From Allomuricauda sp. TY007 (GTDB lineage Bacteria > Bacteroidota > Bacteroidia > Flavobacteriales > Flavobacteriaceae), in the NCBI RefSeq assembly GCF_010468565.1, contig NZ_WUEG01000011.1:62001-126000 (forward strand): DNA of 64,000 nucleotides, written 5' to 3'. Every line of letters begins with the position of its first letter. The first letter of the stretch is position 1. The position numbers and the translations under genes are program-made. The notes under the pieces were generated by a model, which ran no database searches, was not told the DNA's origin, and saw only the letters and a program-made list of their open reading frames with translations. This document shows positions 55,610 through 64,000 of the stretch, piece after piece.

Positions 55610-56830
55610 TTACTTGTTAATTAAATAATTGATGATGGCAGATTGCAGATAATACAACTGCACTGATTGTATTTGATTCGTCTGAAACTTTAACTGTAAC
55701 TCCTGAATGTCCAGTACATCGTTAAAATCGATGGTTCCCGTTTCATAATTTTTGATCAGGATTTCTTCGGCATCCTTGGCCTGTTTTAAATTCTTTGTTT
55801 GGGTTTGATGGGCAATACGTGCCTGATTTCTTTTTGAAACTGCATCGGCATAGGCATTTTCCAATACATTCAACCGTTCTTCTCTTTGAAGCGCTATTTC
55901 TTTGTGACGAAGCTCGTTCTGCTTAGTAACAGACTTGAACTTGTTATTGAAAATGGGGATGGAGAAGGTCACCATTGGCATTACAATATCCTTTCCGTTA
56001 TCGCTAAAAACCACATCGTCCCGTTCCGAAACAGGAATATAATCGAGCCCTATTCCAAAACTCGGGGCATTCTCCTTTTGGTTGAGCAGTTCCGATTGGG
56101 TTACCGATTCATACAATTGATCATACTTGAGCAACTCAGGGTTTAAGCTTAAATCTTCTTTGTGGAGTATAGGGTCATCCACAGGGATATCCATTTCATC
56201 TACCACCTCAACAGAAATACTTTCATCACGATTCAATAAATTGTTGAAAACGGCCTGCTCAGCCAGATAAGATTCTTCCAGCACCTCTTTCTGCTGCTGT
56301 AGTTCGTTTTGGCGAATTTGAAGTCTTAAAACATCCACGGCCGATGCTTTTCCCACTTCAACGGAGGTCAAGGCCAAAGTTTCGTATGTCTTTAGCAGTT
56401 CAATATTTTCCTGCAACACCTTTTGTTTCGCTTGAATCCCATACAATTTGTAGTAGGACTGTGCCACGGAAAGGGCCAATTTTCGTTTGGCAATCACAAT
56501 TTCCGCATATTCGGTCTCCGCCATGGAACTCGCATAATTTTCACGGGTAGTGATGGTACCGAACCAGGGCAACATCTGAGACACGGAAAATCTGGCGCGC
56601 TGCGCCCCTGTTCTGGTCTCTGGCTCACTAATAAAATAACCAGCTCCAATGGTGGTATTCGGCAAGGTATTTACCTCGTTCACCTTTTCTTTGGCAATAT
56701 TATAGCGTAATTCCAATGCCTGAATCATAGGGCTGTTTAATTCAGCTTCCTGAAGATAACTCTCCAAGGACTGGGCATGCACACCAAAAGTTGCTAAAGC
56801 AATTACTATATATATGAAGTTCTTTTTCAT
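55610..56830 (-). CDS. CusC-type TolC-family outer-membrane channel
   Basis: 406 residues, signal peptide (about 1-19) and two outer-membrane-efflux helical domains. The gene overlaps the CusA-type pump gene by 4 bases (ATGA). It would form the outer-membrane exit duct for the metal efflux system whose pump lies upstream and whose adaptor is at 49.1-50.9 kb. Confidence 0.92.
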   Translation of the reverse strand: MKKNFIYIVIALATFGVHAQSLESYLQEAELNSPMIQALELRYNIAKEKVNEVNTLPNTTIGAGYFISEPETRTGAQRARFSVSQMLPWFGTITTRENYASSMAETEYAEIVIAKRKLALSVAQSYYKLYGIQAKQKVLQENIELLKTYETLALTSVEVGKASAVDVLRLQIRQNELQQQKEVLEESYLAEQAVFNNLLNRDESISVEVVDEMDIPVDDPILHKEDLSLNPELLKYDQLYESVTQSELLNQKENAPSFGIGLDYIPVSERDDVVFSDNGKDIVMPMVTFSIPIFNNKFKSVTKQNELRHKEIALQREERLNVLENAYADAVSKRNQARIAHQTQTKNLKQAKDAEEILIKNYETGTIDFNDVLDIQELQLKFQTNQIQSVQLYYLQSAIINYLINK

Positions 56831-59800
56831 CGGTTTTGCATTTTAAGTTGCAACTCACTTTTCCAACTGTACAGCACAGGTACCACAAACAATGTGATCA
56901 ATGCGATCAACATTCCTCCAAAACTTGGAATGGCCATGGGAATCATAATGTCACTTCCCCTACCTGTACTGGTAAGCACGGGCAATAGTGCTAAAATGGT
57001 GGTCGCTGTGGTCATCAAACAAGGTCTAATCCTTTTTTCTCCCGCTTCCAATACCGAAGCACGGATTCCTTTCAAACTTTCAGGTTTGTTCTTATCAAAA
57101 GTTTGTGTGAGGTAAGTCGCCATGACCACTCCATCATCCGTAGCGATTCCGAAGAGCGCAATAAAACCAACCCAGACCGCCACACTTAGATTAATCGTAT
57201 GCATTTGGAAAAGGTCCCGCAGGTTTTCTCCCATAAAACTAAAGTTGAGGAACCAATCCTGACCATAGAACCAAATCATTAAAAAACCACCTGCAAAAGC
57301 CACCATAATCCCTGAAAAAACCATCAAGGATGTAGCCACCGACCTAAATTGGAAGTAAAGAATCAAAAAGATGATCAATAATGCCAGTGGAACCACCACG
57401 GACAAGGTTTTTTCGGCACGTAACTGGTTTTCATAGGTCCCTGTAAATTGATAACTGATACCTTTGGGAACGACCAATTCCCCGCTTTCTATCTTTTCGA
57501 GAATCTTGGCTTGTGCGTTTTCAACCACATCAACCTCGGCATAGCCATCTTGCTTATCAAAAAGCACGTAGCCTACCAAAAAGGTATCCTCACTTTTAAT
57601 CGCTTGTGGTCCCTGCTCGTAACGAATGGTAACCAATTCGCTCAAGGGAACAGGGCTTCCTTTTTGTACAGGAACATAAATGTTCCCGATATCGGTTGGG
57701 TTTTCCCGGAGTTCCCTTGGGTAGCGCACGCGAACACCGTAACGCTCCCGTCCTTCCACAGTTTGGGTCAAGGTCATTCCACCAAGGGCGACCTCCAGAA
57801 TTTGCTGTACATCTTCGATGACCAGACCATAGCGGACCAGTTTTTCGCGATCAATATCTATAAGGAGATAGGGCTTGCCAACGATTCGGTCAGCAAAAAC
57901 AGCCTCATCCTTAACCCCTGCTGCTTCTTTTAAAATGGGTTCCAATTGAAGGCCAAAGTTTTCGATTTCCTTTAAATCTTGACCTTTCACTTTAATTCCC
58001 ATAGGGGCACGCATCCCAGTTTGAAGCATTACCAGACGTGTTTCAATAGGTTGTAATTTGGGCGCTGAAGTAACCCCTGGCAACTTGGTCACTTTCACGA
58101 TTTCGTTCCAAATATCGTCCGGCTTCTTGATTTCGGGGCGCCAGTTTCGGAAATATTCTCCATCATCATCCGGAATTAAAAGGTCTCTATCGATTCGTAA
58201 TGGTTCGCTCACATGGTTTTCGGCATAGTTTTGTTCATTGCTCACTTCCAAATTTGGATTGGCGAGTACTTTTCCGTTGCTCAACTCAAAATAACCATCT
58301 TCATTTACTTTGAATCGCTGCGGACTTCCCATTTCATTTTTTTGATACTCCGACCTGTATTGAATAATGTTCTCGTACATGGAAAGTGGAGCGGGATCTA
58401 AGGCGGATTCCGTCCTACCCGCTTTTCCTACTACGGTTTGAATCTCAGGGATGGTCGCTACGGCCATATCCAATTGCTGCAACACCCGCTTGTTTTCCTC
58501 AACTCCGGCATGCGGCAAAGAGGTGGGCATCAAAAGGAACGAACCTTCATTGAGTGAAGGCATAAACTCCTGGCCTGTATTTCTCATAATCATGAATCCG
58601 AAAACCACGATTACGGTCGGAATGGACAAAAACAACAATTTGTTTTCCAGAGCCCATGTTAAAATGCGACTATAATATTGTCTGAAGAGGTAAAAAACAC
58701 CGAGTAAAACACCACAAATCAATCCAACAAACAACAGGTTAATACCAATGCTTCGGTCAAAGCCCAAAGGCCTCCAATACGTGGCCAATAAGAAAACAAT
58801 GGTAGCTACACAGATACCCACATTTAGCATACCCGCTTGTTTTTCATCAATAATTGCCCTTAATTTGAGGATTCCCGAAACACCAAAGGCAATCAAAGCC
58901 AAGCCCAACCAATATCCGAAAGCGATGGCCACCAATCCCAAGACGACCAAAACCCCATTCCAAATGTTTTTGAAAGTTTGATTTGCACTTTGCTTTCTAA
59001 AAATGATGGCCGCAAAGGGTGGAATCAAAAATAGGGCGACGATAATCGAGGCCGTCAATGCCATCGTCTTGGTAAAGGCCAATGGACGGAATAGTTTTCC
59101 TTCTGCCCCCACCATGGTAAAGACTGGAATAAAACTGATGATGGTCGTCAGCACTGCGGTTAAAATAGCACCTGATACCTCAGCAGTGGCATTGTACACT
59201 ACTTCATTTATAGATAGGTTTTGGTCATTCTCATCCATGTGACGAATAATGTTCTCGGAGAGAATGACCCCGACATCGACCATGGTTCCAATGGCGATGG
59301 CGATACCTGATAGCGCTACAATATTGGCATCAACCCCGAACATTTTCATGGCGATAAACACCATGAGCACTGCAACAGGCAACAAACCAGAAATCAAAAC
59401 GGAAGCCCTTAGATTAAACACCATGACCACAATCACCAAAATGGTGATCAGAATTTCCAAGGTCAAGGCTTCATTGAGCGTTCCCAGCGTTTCTTGAATG
59501 AGTTCAGTTCTATCATAAAAAGGAACGATAGTAAGTTGCGAAGTAGTTCCATCCTTCAATTCTTTGGATGGAAGCCCAGCACTCAATTCCTTAATTTGTT
59601 CCTTTACATTATTGATGACCTCCAACGGATTGGCACCATAACGGGCCACAACCACACCACCGACCACTTCGGCACCTTCCTTGTCCAAAATTCCACGGCG
59701 AACCGCAGGTCCCAAGGAAACATGTGCCACATCCTGAACACGAATGGAGGTATAGTCCGTAGCCGTAACTACAGCATTTTTTATGTCGTCCAAGGATTTG

Positions 59801-60567
59801 ATGTATCCCAATCCACGAACCAAGTATTCGGCCTTATTGATTTCCAATGTCTGTGCACCAATGTCCCGATTACTTTGTTTAACGGCCTTGACCACTTGGT
59901 CCAACCCAACATTATACTGCTTCATCAGTTCGGGGTCCACATCCACTTGGTATTCTTGCACAAATCCGCCAATGGAAGCGACTTCTGATACACCGGATGC
60001 GGAGGACAAAGCATATTTTACATAGTAATCCTGTACGCTTCGCAGTTCCTGCAAATCCCATCCGCCCGTTACATTGCCATCCTTATCGCGCCCCTCCAAT
60101 GTGTACCAAAATATCTGTCCCAATGCTGTGGCATCGGGACCCAGGGCAGGGTTTACACCATTAGGCAACAAGTTGTTGGGAAGCGAGTTGAGTTTTTCCA
60201 AAATACGGCTACGGCTCCAGTAGAACTCCACGTCCTCCTCAAAAATGATGTAGATGCTCGAAAATCCGAACATCGAAGAACTCCGAATGGTCTTCACACC
60301 TGGAATACCCAATAAAGATGTGGTTAAGGGATAGGTTATCTGATCTTCGATATCTTGTGGAGAGCGTCCGGGCCATTTGGTAAAAACGATCTGTTGGTTT
60401 TCCCCAATATCAGGTATGGCATCCACAGCAACAGGATTACTAGGCAAAATGCCACCAGTATCCCAATTAAAAGGAGTGCTTACAATACCCCAAGCCATAA
60501 AAATTAGCAGGAGCAGCACAGCCACCAGTTTGTTCTCTATTAAAAATTTGATGCTTTTGTTCAGCAT
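56827..60567 (-). CDS. CusA/CzcA-type heavy-metal RND pump
   Basis: 1246 residues. RND architecture with a long periplasmic loop, helix 4 carrying the proton-relay Asp in GIAIAIGTMVDVGVILSENI, and the CusA/CzcA-type N-terminus (FNWDTGGILPSNPVAVDAIPDIGENQQIVFTKWPG). The protein is about 200 residues longer than E. coli CusA. A roughly 130-residue block with extra membrane helices (about 530-660, with CVATIVFLLATYWRPLGF) lies between the first membrane bundle and the second periplasmic loop, and the second loop is also extended. It exports Cu/Ag or a similar ion using the proton gradient. Confidence 0.94.
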   Translation of the reverse strand: MLNKSIKFLIENKLVAVLLLLIFMAWGIVSTPFNWDTGGILPSNPVAVDAIPDIGENQQIVFTKWPGRSPQDIEDQITYPLTTSLLGIPGVKTIRSSSMFGFSSIYIIFEEDVEFYWSRSRILEKLNSLPNNLLPNGVNPALGPDATALGQIFWYTLEGRDKDGNVTGGWDLQELRSVQDYYVKYALSSASGVSEVASIGGFVQEYQVDVDPELMKQYNVGLDQVVKAVKQSNRDIGAQTLEINKAEYLVRGLGYIKSLDDIKNAVVTATDYTSIRVQDVAHVSLGPAVRRGILDKEGAEVVGGVVVARYGANPLEVINNVKEQIKELSAGLPSKELKDGTTSQLTIVPFYDRTELIQETLGTLNEALTLEILITILVIVVMVFNLRASVLISGLLPVAVLMVFIAMKMFGVDANIVALSGIAIAIGTMVDVGVILSENIIRHMDENDQNLSINEVVYNATAEVSGAILTAVLTTIISFIPVFTMVGAEGKLFRPLAFTKTMALTASIIVALFLIPPFAAIIFRKQSANQTFKNIWNGVLVVLGLVAIAFGYWLGLALIAFGVSGILKLRAIIDEKQAGMLNVGICVATIVFLLATYWRPLGFDRSIGINLLFVGLICGVLLGVFYLFRQYYSRILTWALENKLLFLSIPTVIVVFGFMIMRNTGQEFMPSLNEGSFLLMPTSLPHAGVEENKRVLQQLDMAVATIPEIQTVVGKAGRTESALDPAPLSMYENIIQYRSEYQKNEMGSPQRFKVNEDGYFELSNGKVLANPNLEVSNEQNYAENHVSEPLRIDRDLLIPDDDGEYFRNWRPEIKKPDDIWNEIVKVTKLPGVTSAPKLQPIETRLVMLQTGMRAPMGIKVKGQDLKEIENFGLQLEPILKEAAGVKDEAVFADRIVGKPYLLIDIDREKLVRYGLVIEDVQQILEVALGGMTLTQTVEGRERYGVRVRYPRELRENPTDIGNIYVPVQKGSPVPLSELVTIRYEQGPQAIKSEDTFLVGYVLFDKQDGYAEVDVVENAQAKILEKIESGELVVPKGISYQFTGTYENQLRAEKTLSVVVPLALLIIFLILYFQFRSVATSLMVFSGIMVAFAGGFLMIWFYGQDWFLNFSFMGENLRDLFQMHTINLSVAVWVGFIALFGIATDDGVVMATYLTQTFDKNKPESLKGIRASVLEAGEKRIRPCLMTTATTILALLPVLTSTGRGSDIMIPMAIPSFGGMLIALITLFVVPVLYSWKSELQLKMQNR

Positions 60568-60660
60568 AAAGGTTTGATTTAAACATTAGATCAACACAAA
60601 AACGCGCATAAACGCAACTGCCCAACCAATCAGGTCGGGAAAATTCAATCAATGTTAAAA

Positions 60661-61053
60661 TCAAATAAGGAAAGTCTGGTCGAGAACCTGTACATCCCTT
60701 ATCAATGGCGGTGGGTTGTACTCATTAAAAGAGCTTGGTTCTTCGGAATCAATTTCGAAAAGCTGAAAATAGGATTGGACAAAACTCACAAGAAAAACCT
60801 GTTGGTCCAAACTGAAATTTTCAAAAGAGATTTTTAGGTCATCTTGACCTTGAACGGTGAAAGATTCATCATTACAACAGGATTTTTCCATATCCTTATC
60901 CATGTCCATACCGCAATCATCGGCATGGGCAAAAAAGGAAATATCCATCACACGGCCCATACAAATATGCTTGTCCACCGTCCACGAAACCGTGGATGCC
61001 AAGACCAAAAGAGCCATTAATGAGGATAGTATTTGATGAAAAATCTGTTTCAT
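60661..61053 (-). CDS. HYC_CC_PP family protein
   Basis: 130 residues with a signal-like N-terminus (about 5-23). The family marks are present: a His-x-Cys motif (KHICMG, 27-32), a Cys pair (SCCND) after a Met/Asp-rich stretch (CGMDMDKDMEKS), and a Pro-Pro-containing end (YNPPPL). These proteins sit at the head of Bacteroidota copper-efflux operons. Here the gene is first, 93 bases before the CusA-type gene, and a TAGTTTTG -7 box lies on the minus strand at 61061-61068. Function unknown; copper binding is plausible from Cys/His/Met content. Confidence 0.85.
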   Translation of the reverse strand: MKQIFHQILSSLMALLVLASTVSWTVDKHICMGRVMDISFFAHADDCGMDMDKDMEKSCCNDESFTVQGQDDLKISFENFSLDQQVFLVSFVQSYFQLFEIDSEEPSSFNEYNPPPLIRDVQVLDQTFLI

Positions 61054-61060
61054 TCGACTA

Positions 61061-61068
61061 CAAAACTA
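61061..61068 (-). promoter_or_regulatory. -7 promoter box of the metal-efflux operon
   Basis: On the minus strand TAGTTTTG matches TAnnTTTG, 7 bases before the ATG of the first gene. No TTG at the usual -33 spacing. A start site this near the ATG would leave an almost leaderless mRNA. Confidence 0.4.
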
Positions 61069-61137
61069 CAAAATATTAACATTTATTGTTTTGCTTAACA
61101 GAACTTTATCTATTTACTGCATGTAAGTTCCATTTCA

Positions 61138-61170
61138 TTTGTCGTACAAATCCACTATTCAATACATTTG
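61138..61170 (+). promoter_or_regulatory. Promoter of the GAF-domain gene
   Basis: TTTG at 61138-61141 and TACATTTG at 61163-61170 with 21 bases between match the Bacteroidota consensus. The TTG inside the -7 box (61168) opens the longest frame but cannot be a start; ATG 61186 is 15 bases after the box. Confidence 0.75.
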
Positions 61171-61185
61171 CAAAAAAATTACCTC

Positions 61186-61638
61186 ATGCTAAAATCATTG
61201 GAACCCAAAGTACTTGAAATCGTTAAGGACAAAGCGAAATCCGTTGACACTCGTTTAGGCGAAATCTGTGAACTTTTGCGCAGCAACGTAGCTCATTACG
61301 ATTGGGTAGGGTTCTATTTTAAAAATGGTGACAAAGAAGAATTGAAACTGGGGCCCTACGCAGGTGCTCCCACCGATCACACCATCATTCCTTTTGGCAA
61401 GGGCATTTGTGGGCAGGTAGCCGTGAGCAATCAGAACTTTGTGGTACCCGATGTTGCCGCTCAGGACAACTACATCGCCTGTAGCATTACCGTTAAAGCT
61501 GAAATTGTTGTTCCGCTATTTGTGAACGGGGAAAATGTGGGGCAGATTGATATCGATTCCAACACTCCCGACCCATTTACAGCCGAAGATGAACGCTTTT
61601 TGGAATTCATCAATGCCGAAGTGGCCAAGATTCTGTAA
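61186..61638 (+). CDS. GAF-domain protein, free-methionine-R-sulfoxide reductase-like
   Basis: 150 residues from ATG 61186 (MLKSLEPKVLEIV). A single GAF domain of the fRMsr type: WVGFYFKNG, LKLGPYAG, FGKGICGQVA, VPDVAAQDNYIACSITVKAEIVVPL. Of the three Cys used by E. coli-type enzymes, the ones in GICG and IACS are present. The first, usually in a GPxxGxxAC segment, is absent (LGPYAGAPTDHTIIP). It may still reduce free methionine-R-sulfoxide with two Cys, or be a ligand-binding relative. A monocistronic unit with its own promoter. Confidence 0.85.
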   Translation: MLKSLEPKVLEIVKDKAKSVDTRLGEICELLRSNVAHYDWVGFYFKNGDKEELKLGPYAGAPTDHTIIPFGKGICGQVAVSNQNFVVPDVAAQDNYIACSITVKAEIVVPLFVNGENVGQIDIDSNTPDPFTAEDERFLEFINAEVAKIL

Positions 61639-61690
61639 AACTTAACGAATTTTGTTGATAAACCGTTCTGCATTTTAGCTTCAAAAAAAG

Positions 61691-61698
61691 TACTTTTG
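61691..61698 (+). promoter_or_regulatory. -7 promoter box of purH
   Basis: TACTTTTG matches TAnnTTTG, 33 bases before the purH ATG. The -33 position has no clean TTG. Confidence 0.4.
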
Positions 61699-61731
61699 TG
61701 CGCTTAATAAATTGATTCTAAGACACAGAAG

Positions 61732-63261
61732 ATGACTGCTAAAAAAGCCTCCGCTGCATTAATTTCCGTATTTCATAAAGATGGTCTGGAACCCATCGTT
61801 AAAAAATTGGATGAACTTGGGGTAACTCTTTATTCTACAGGAGGAACCGAAAAATTTATCCGCGATTTGGGTATCGATGTGGTACCCGTTGAAGATGTGA
61901 CCAGCTACCCATCCATTTTGGGCGGTCGCGTAAAGACATTGCATCCCAAAGTTTTCGGAGGAATTTTGAACAGACAGGACAATGAAACTGATGTTGCCCA
62001 AATGGCGGAATTTGAAATTCCACAGTTGGACATTGTGATCGTAGATCTTTATCCTTTTGAAAAAACTGTTGCCAGTGGCGCATCGGAGCAAGATATTATC
62101 GAGAAAATAGATATCGGTGGGATTTCCCTGATCAGGGCTGCCGCCAAGAACTTCAAGGATGTACTTTGTGTATCTTCCATGGAGGATTACGAAGACTTTT
62201 TGAATGTGATTTCCGAAGGAGACGGAACCACGACTTTGGAAGACCGCAAGCGTTTTGCAACTAAGGCCTTCAATATTTCATCGCATTACGATACGGCCAT
62301 CTTCAATTACTTCAACAAGGAAAAAGAGGAAACTGTATTGAAAATCAGCGAGACCAAAGGTCAAGTATTGCGTTACGGAGAAAACCCACACCAAAAAGGA
62401 TTCTTCTTCGGCGATTTTGATGCGATGTTTTCAAAGCTTCACGGCAAGGAGCTATCCTACAACAACCTTTTGGATGTGGATGCCGCCGTAAATTTGATGG
62501 GAGAATTTAAAAATGACGACCCAACCTTTGCTATCTTAAAACACAACAATGCTTGTGGATTAGCAACTCGAAGCTCCATCCATCAAGCCTATGTGGATGC
62601 CTTGGCTGGTGACCCTGTTTCGGCATTTGGCGGGATTTTGATTTCCAATGTTGAGATTGATAAGCCTACGGCAGAAGAAATCCACAAATTGTTCTGCGAA
62701 GTGGTCATTGCTCCAAGCTATTCCGATGAAGCTTTAGAAATCTTGAAAGGCAAAAAAAATAGAATCATCTTGATTCAAAACGAGATTGAATTGCCAGAAA
62801 CTTTGGTAAGAACTTGCTTGAACGGTGTTTTGGTTCAGGATAAAGATTCCAAAACCGACACTAAAGAAGACTTGAACCCAGTTACCGATAAAAAACCAAC
62901 TTCAGAAGAAATCGAAGATTTGATTTTTGCTTCCAAATTGTGCAAGCATACCAAAAGTAACACCATTGTTTTGGCCAAAAACAAACAATTGTGCGCCAGT
63001 GGCACAGGACAGACTTCACGAGTTGACGCACTGAACCAAGCCATCCACAAAGCAAAGTCTTTCGAATTTGACTTGGAAGGTGCCGTTATGGCCAGTGACG
63101 CCTTCTTCCCCTTCCCTGATTGTGTGGAGATTGCGGATAAAGCGGGCATTAAAAGTGTGATTCAACCAGGGGGCTCCATCAAGGATCAATTAAGCATTGA
63201 TTATTGTAATGAAAATGGATTGGCAATGGTGATGACAGGCACTAGACATTTTAAACATTAA
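61732..63261 (+). CDS. purH: Bifunctional AICAR transformylase/IMP cyclohydrolase PurH
   Basis: 509 residues. The N-terminal MGS-like IMP cyclohydrolase domain has ALISVFHKDGLEPIVKKL, STGGTEKFIRDLG and GGRVKTLHPKVFGGILNR; the C-terminal AICARFT domain has LRYGENPHQKGFF, LKHNNACGLA and a final SIKDQLSIDYCNENGLAMVMTGTRHFKH. It performs the last two steps of de novo purine synthesis. The family length is normal. mreB follows after 55 bases, the usual Flavobacteriaceae arrangement. Confidence 0.98.
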   Translation: MTAKKASAALISVFHKDGLEPIVKKLDELGVTLYSTGGTEKFIRDLGIDVVPVEDVTSYPSILGGRVKTLHPKVFGGILNRQDNETDVAQMAEFEIPQLDIVIVDLYPFEKTVASGASEQDIIEKIDIGGISLIRAAAKNFKDVLCVSSMEDYEDFLNVISEGDGTTTLEDRKRFATKAFNISSHYDTAIFNYFNKEKEETVLKISETKGQVLRYGENPHQKGFFFGDFDAMFSKLHGKELSYNNLLDVDAAVNLMGEFKNDDPTFAILKHNNACGLATRSSIHQAYVDALAGDPVSAFGGILISNVEIDKPTAEEIHKLFCEVVIAPSYSDEALEILKGKKNRIILIQNEIELPETLVRTCLNGVLVQDKDSKTDTKEDLNPVTDKKPTSEEIEDLIFASKLCKHTKSNTIVLAKNKQLCASGTGQTSRVDALNQAIHKAKSFEFDLEGAVMASDAFFPFPDCVEIADKAGIKSVIQPGGSIKDQLSIDYCNENGLAMVMTGTRHFKH

Positions 63262-63316
63262 TTTTAGTACTTTAGCCGATAAATTTTACCGTTAATCCGA
63301 AAATAGACTCTTTTTT

Positions 63317-64000
63317 ATGGGATTTTTTGATTTCATGACCGAGGAAATTGCCATTGACCTTGGTACTGCAAATACCCTGATCATCCACTTGGACAAAGTG
63401 GTTGTGGACAGTCCTTCCATTGTAGCGAGGGACCGTGTATCGGGGAAAATAATCGCGGTAGGCCGCGAAGCCAATATGATGCAGGGGAAGACCCATGAAA
63501 ACATCAAAACCATACGACCGTTGAAAGACGGGGTAATCGCAGATTTTGATGCTTCGGAAAAGATGATCAGTATGTTCATCAAAAATATTCCTGCACTCAA
63601 GAAAAAGTGGTTCCCGCCTGCACTACGCATGGTTATCTGTATTCCTTCAGGCATTACGGAAGTGGAGATGCGTGCGGTTCGAGAGTCTGCGGAACGCGTT
63701 AACGGTAAAGAGGTATACCTGATTCATGAACCAATGGCAGCTGCCATTGGTATCGGTCTCGATATTATGCAGCCGAAAGGAAATATGATTGTGGACATAG
63801 GTGGTGGTACTACGGAGATTGCGGTGATTGCACTTGGTGGTATCGTTTGTGACAAGTCCGTGAAAATTGCGGGGGATGTATTTACGAACGACATTATCTA
63901 CTACATGAGGACCCAGCACAACTTGTACGTTGGCGAGAGTACCGCGGAAGCCATCAAAATTGAAATTGGTTCGGCCACCGAGGATTTAAAATCACCACCA
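63317..64000 (+). CDS. mreB: Rod-shape-determining protein MreB (3' partial)
   Basis: 228 codons are in frame from ATG 63317 to the window end with no stop, so the gene continues outside. Actin-type motifs are present: phosphate-1 IAIDLGTANTLI, VCIPSGITEVEMRAVRESA-like segment, LIHEPMAAAIGIGLD and phosphate-2 MIVDIGGGTTEIAVIALGGIV. MreB filaments guide lateral cell-wall synthesis, which links this end of the window functionally with pbpC at the other. The upstream -7-like string TACTTTAG (63267-63274) is one base off consensus. Confidence 0.97.
   Translation, partial: MGFFDFMTEEIAIDLGTANTLIIHLDKVVVDSPSIVARDRVSGKIIAVGREANMMQGKTHENIKTIRPLKDGVIADFDASEKMISMFIKNIPALKKKWFPPALRMVICIPSGITEVEMRAVRESAERVNGKEVYLIHEPMAAAIGIGLDIMQPKGNMIVDIGGGTTEIAVIALGGIVCDKSVKIAGDVFTNDIIYYMRTQHNLYVGESTAEAIKIEIGSATEDLKSPP

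Overview
The window looks like a chromosome segment of a marine member of the Flavobacteriaceae (Bacteroidota), close in gene style to Muricauda/Allomuricauda. The clues are a complete gldKLMN gliding/type IX secretion set, a SusC/SusD pair, the conserved miaB - sigma-54 activator - lptE - secG - groES - groEL run, purH next to mreB, and several promoters of the Bacteroidota type (TTG/TTTG, about 21-23 bases, TAnnTTTG) with no Shine-Dalgarno sequence. The genus is inference; the family-level assignment is well supported. Almost all of the window is coding, and both edges cut genes (an alpha-2-macroglobulin at the left, mreB at the right).

Layout. 1-8.6 kb: alpha-2-macroglobulin and penicillin-binding protein 1C as a periplasmic defence/cell-wall pair, convergent with the GTPase der; a small membrane protein; era and a sodium:alanine symporter. 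8.6-9.0 kb: initiator tRNA-Met, whose 5' end is duplicated around a short inserted sequence. 9.1-19.8 kb: a nutrient-acquisition region with two AraC-type regulators, a SusC/SusD pair and a third lipoprotein, an MFS exporter and a secreted GH16 beta-glucanase. 19.9-25.8 kb (minus strand): CPXCG zinc-ribbon-like protein and a tripartite RND efflux pump (adaptor, pump, TolC). 26-30.4 kb: secreted leucine-rich-repeat protein, ABC-F ATPase, DUF983 protein, FAD oxidoreductase. 30.5-39.0 kb (minus): topA, an arginase-fold protein lacking its usual metal ligands, and gldK-gldL-gldM-gldN encoding the type IX secretion/gliding motor and ring. 39.1-41.2 kb: an LVIVD-repeat lipoprotein and a membrane protein.

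41.2-48.9 kb (plus): miaB, then a KilA-N-domain gene that interrupts the usual miaB/sigma-54-activator neighbourhood and carries a 32-bp perfect palindrome, then the sigma-54 activator, lptE, an unknown protein, secG, groES and groEL; a pair of REP-like hairpins sits between groES and groEL. A possible 31-residue lysine-rich protein follows. 49.1-61.1 kb (minus): a contiguous copper/heavy-metal resistance block with a CusA-type pump, CusC-type channel, CusB-type adaptor, CopA-type P-type ATPase, metal-binding lipoprotein, DUF305 and PepSY proteins, an HYC_CC_PP protein and an AraC regulator with its own CxxC metal-binding-like domain. 61.1-64 kb: a GAF-domain (fRMsr-like) protein, purH and the start of mreB.

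I found no insertion sequence, CRISPR array, prophage or complete defence system. The points most worth a second look are the split and duplicated initiator-tRNA 5' end, the palindrome inside the KilA-N gene, the metal-ligand-less arginase-fold protein beside gldKLMN, the groES-groEL spacer hairpins, and the metal-sensing AraC regulator. Start codons were moved inward in many genes. In three of them (miaB, the MFS gene and the GAF gene) the longest frame begins at a TTG that lies inside a promoter -7 box.
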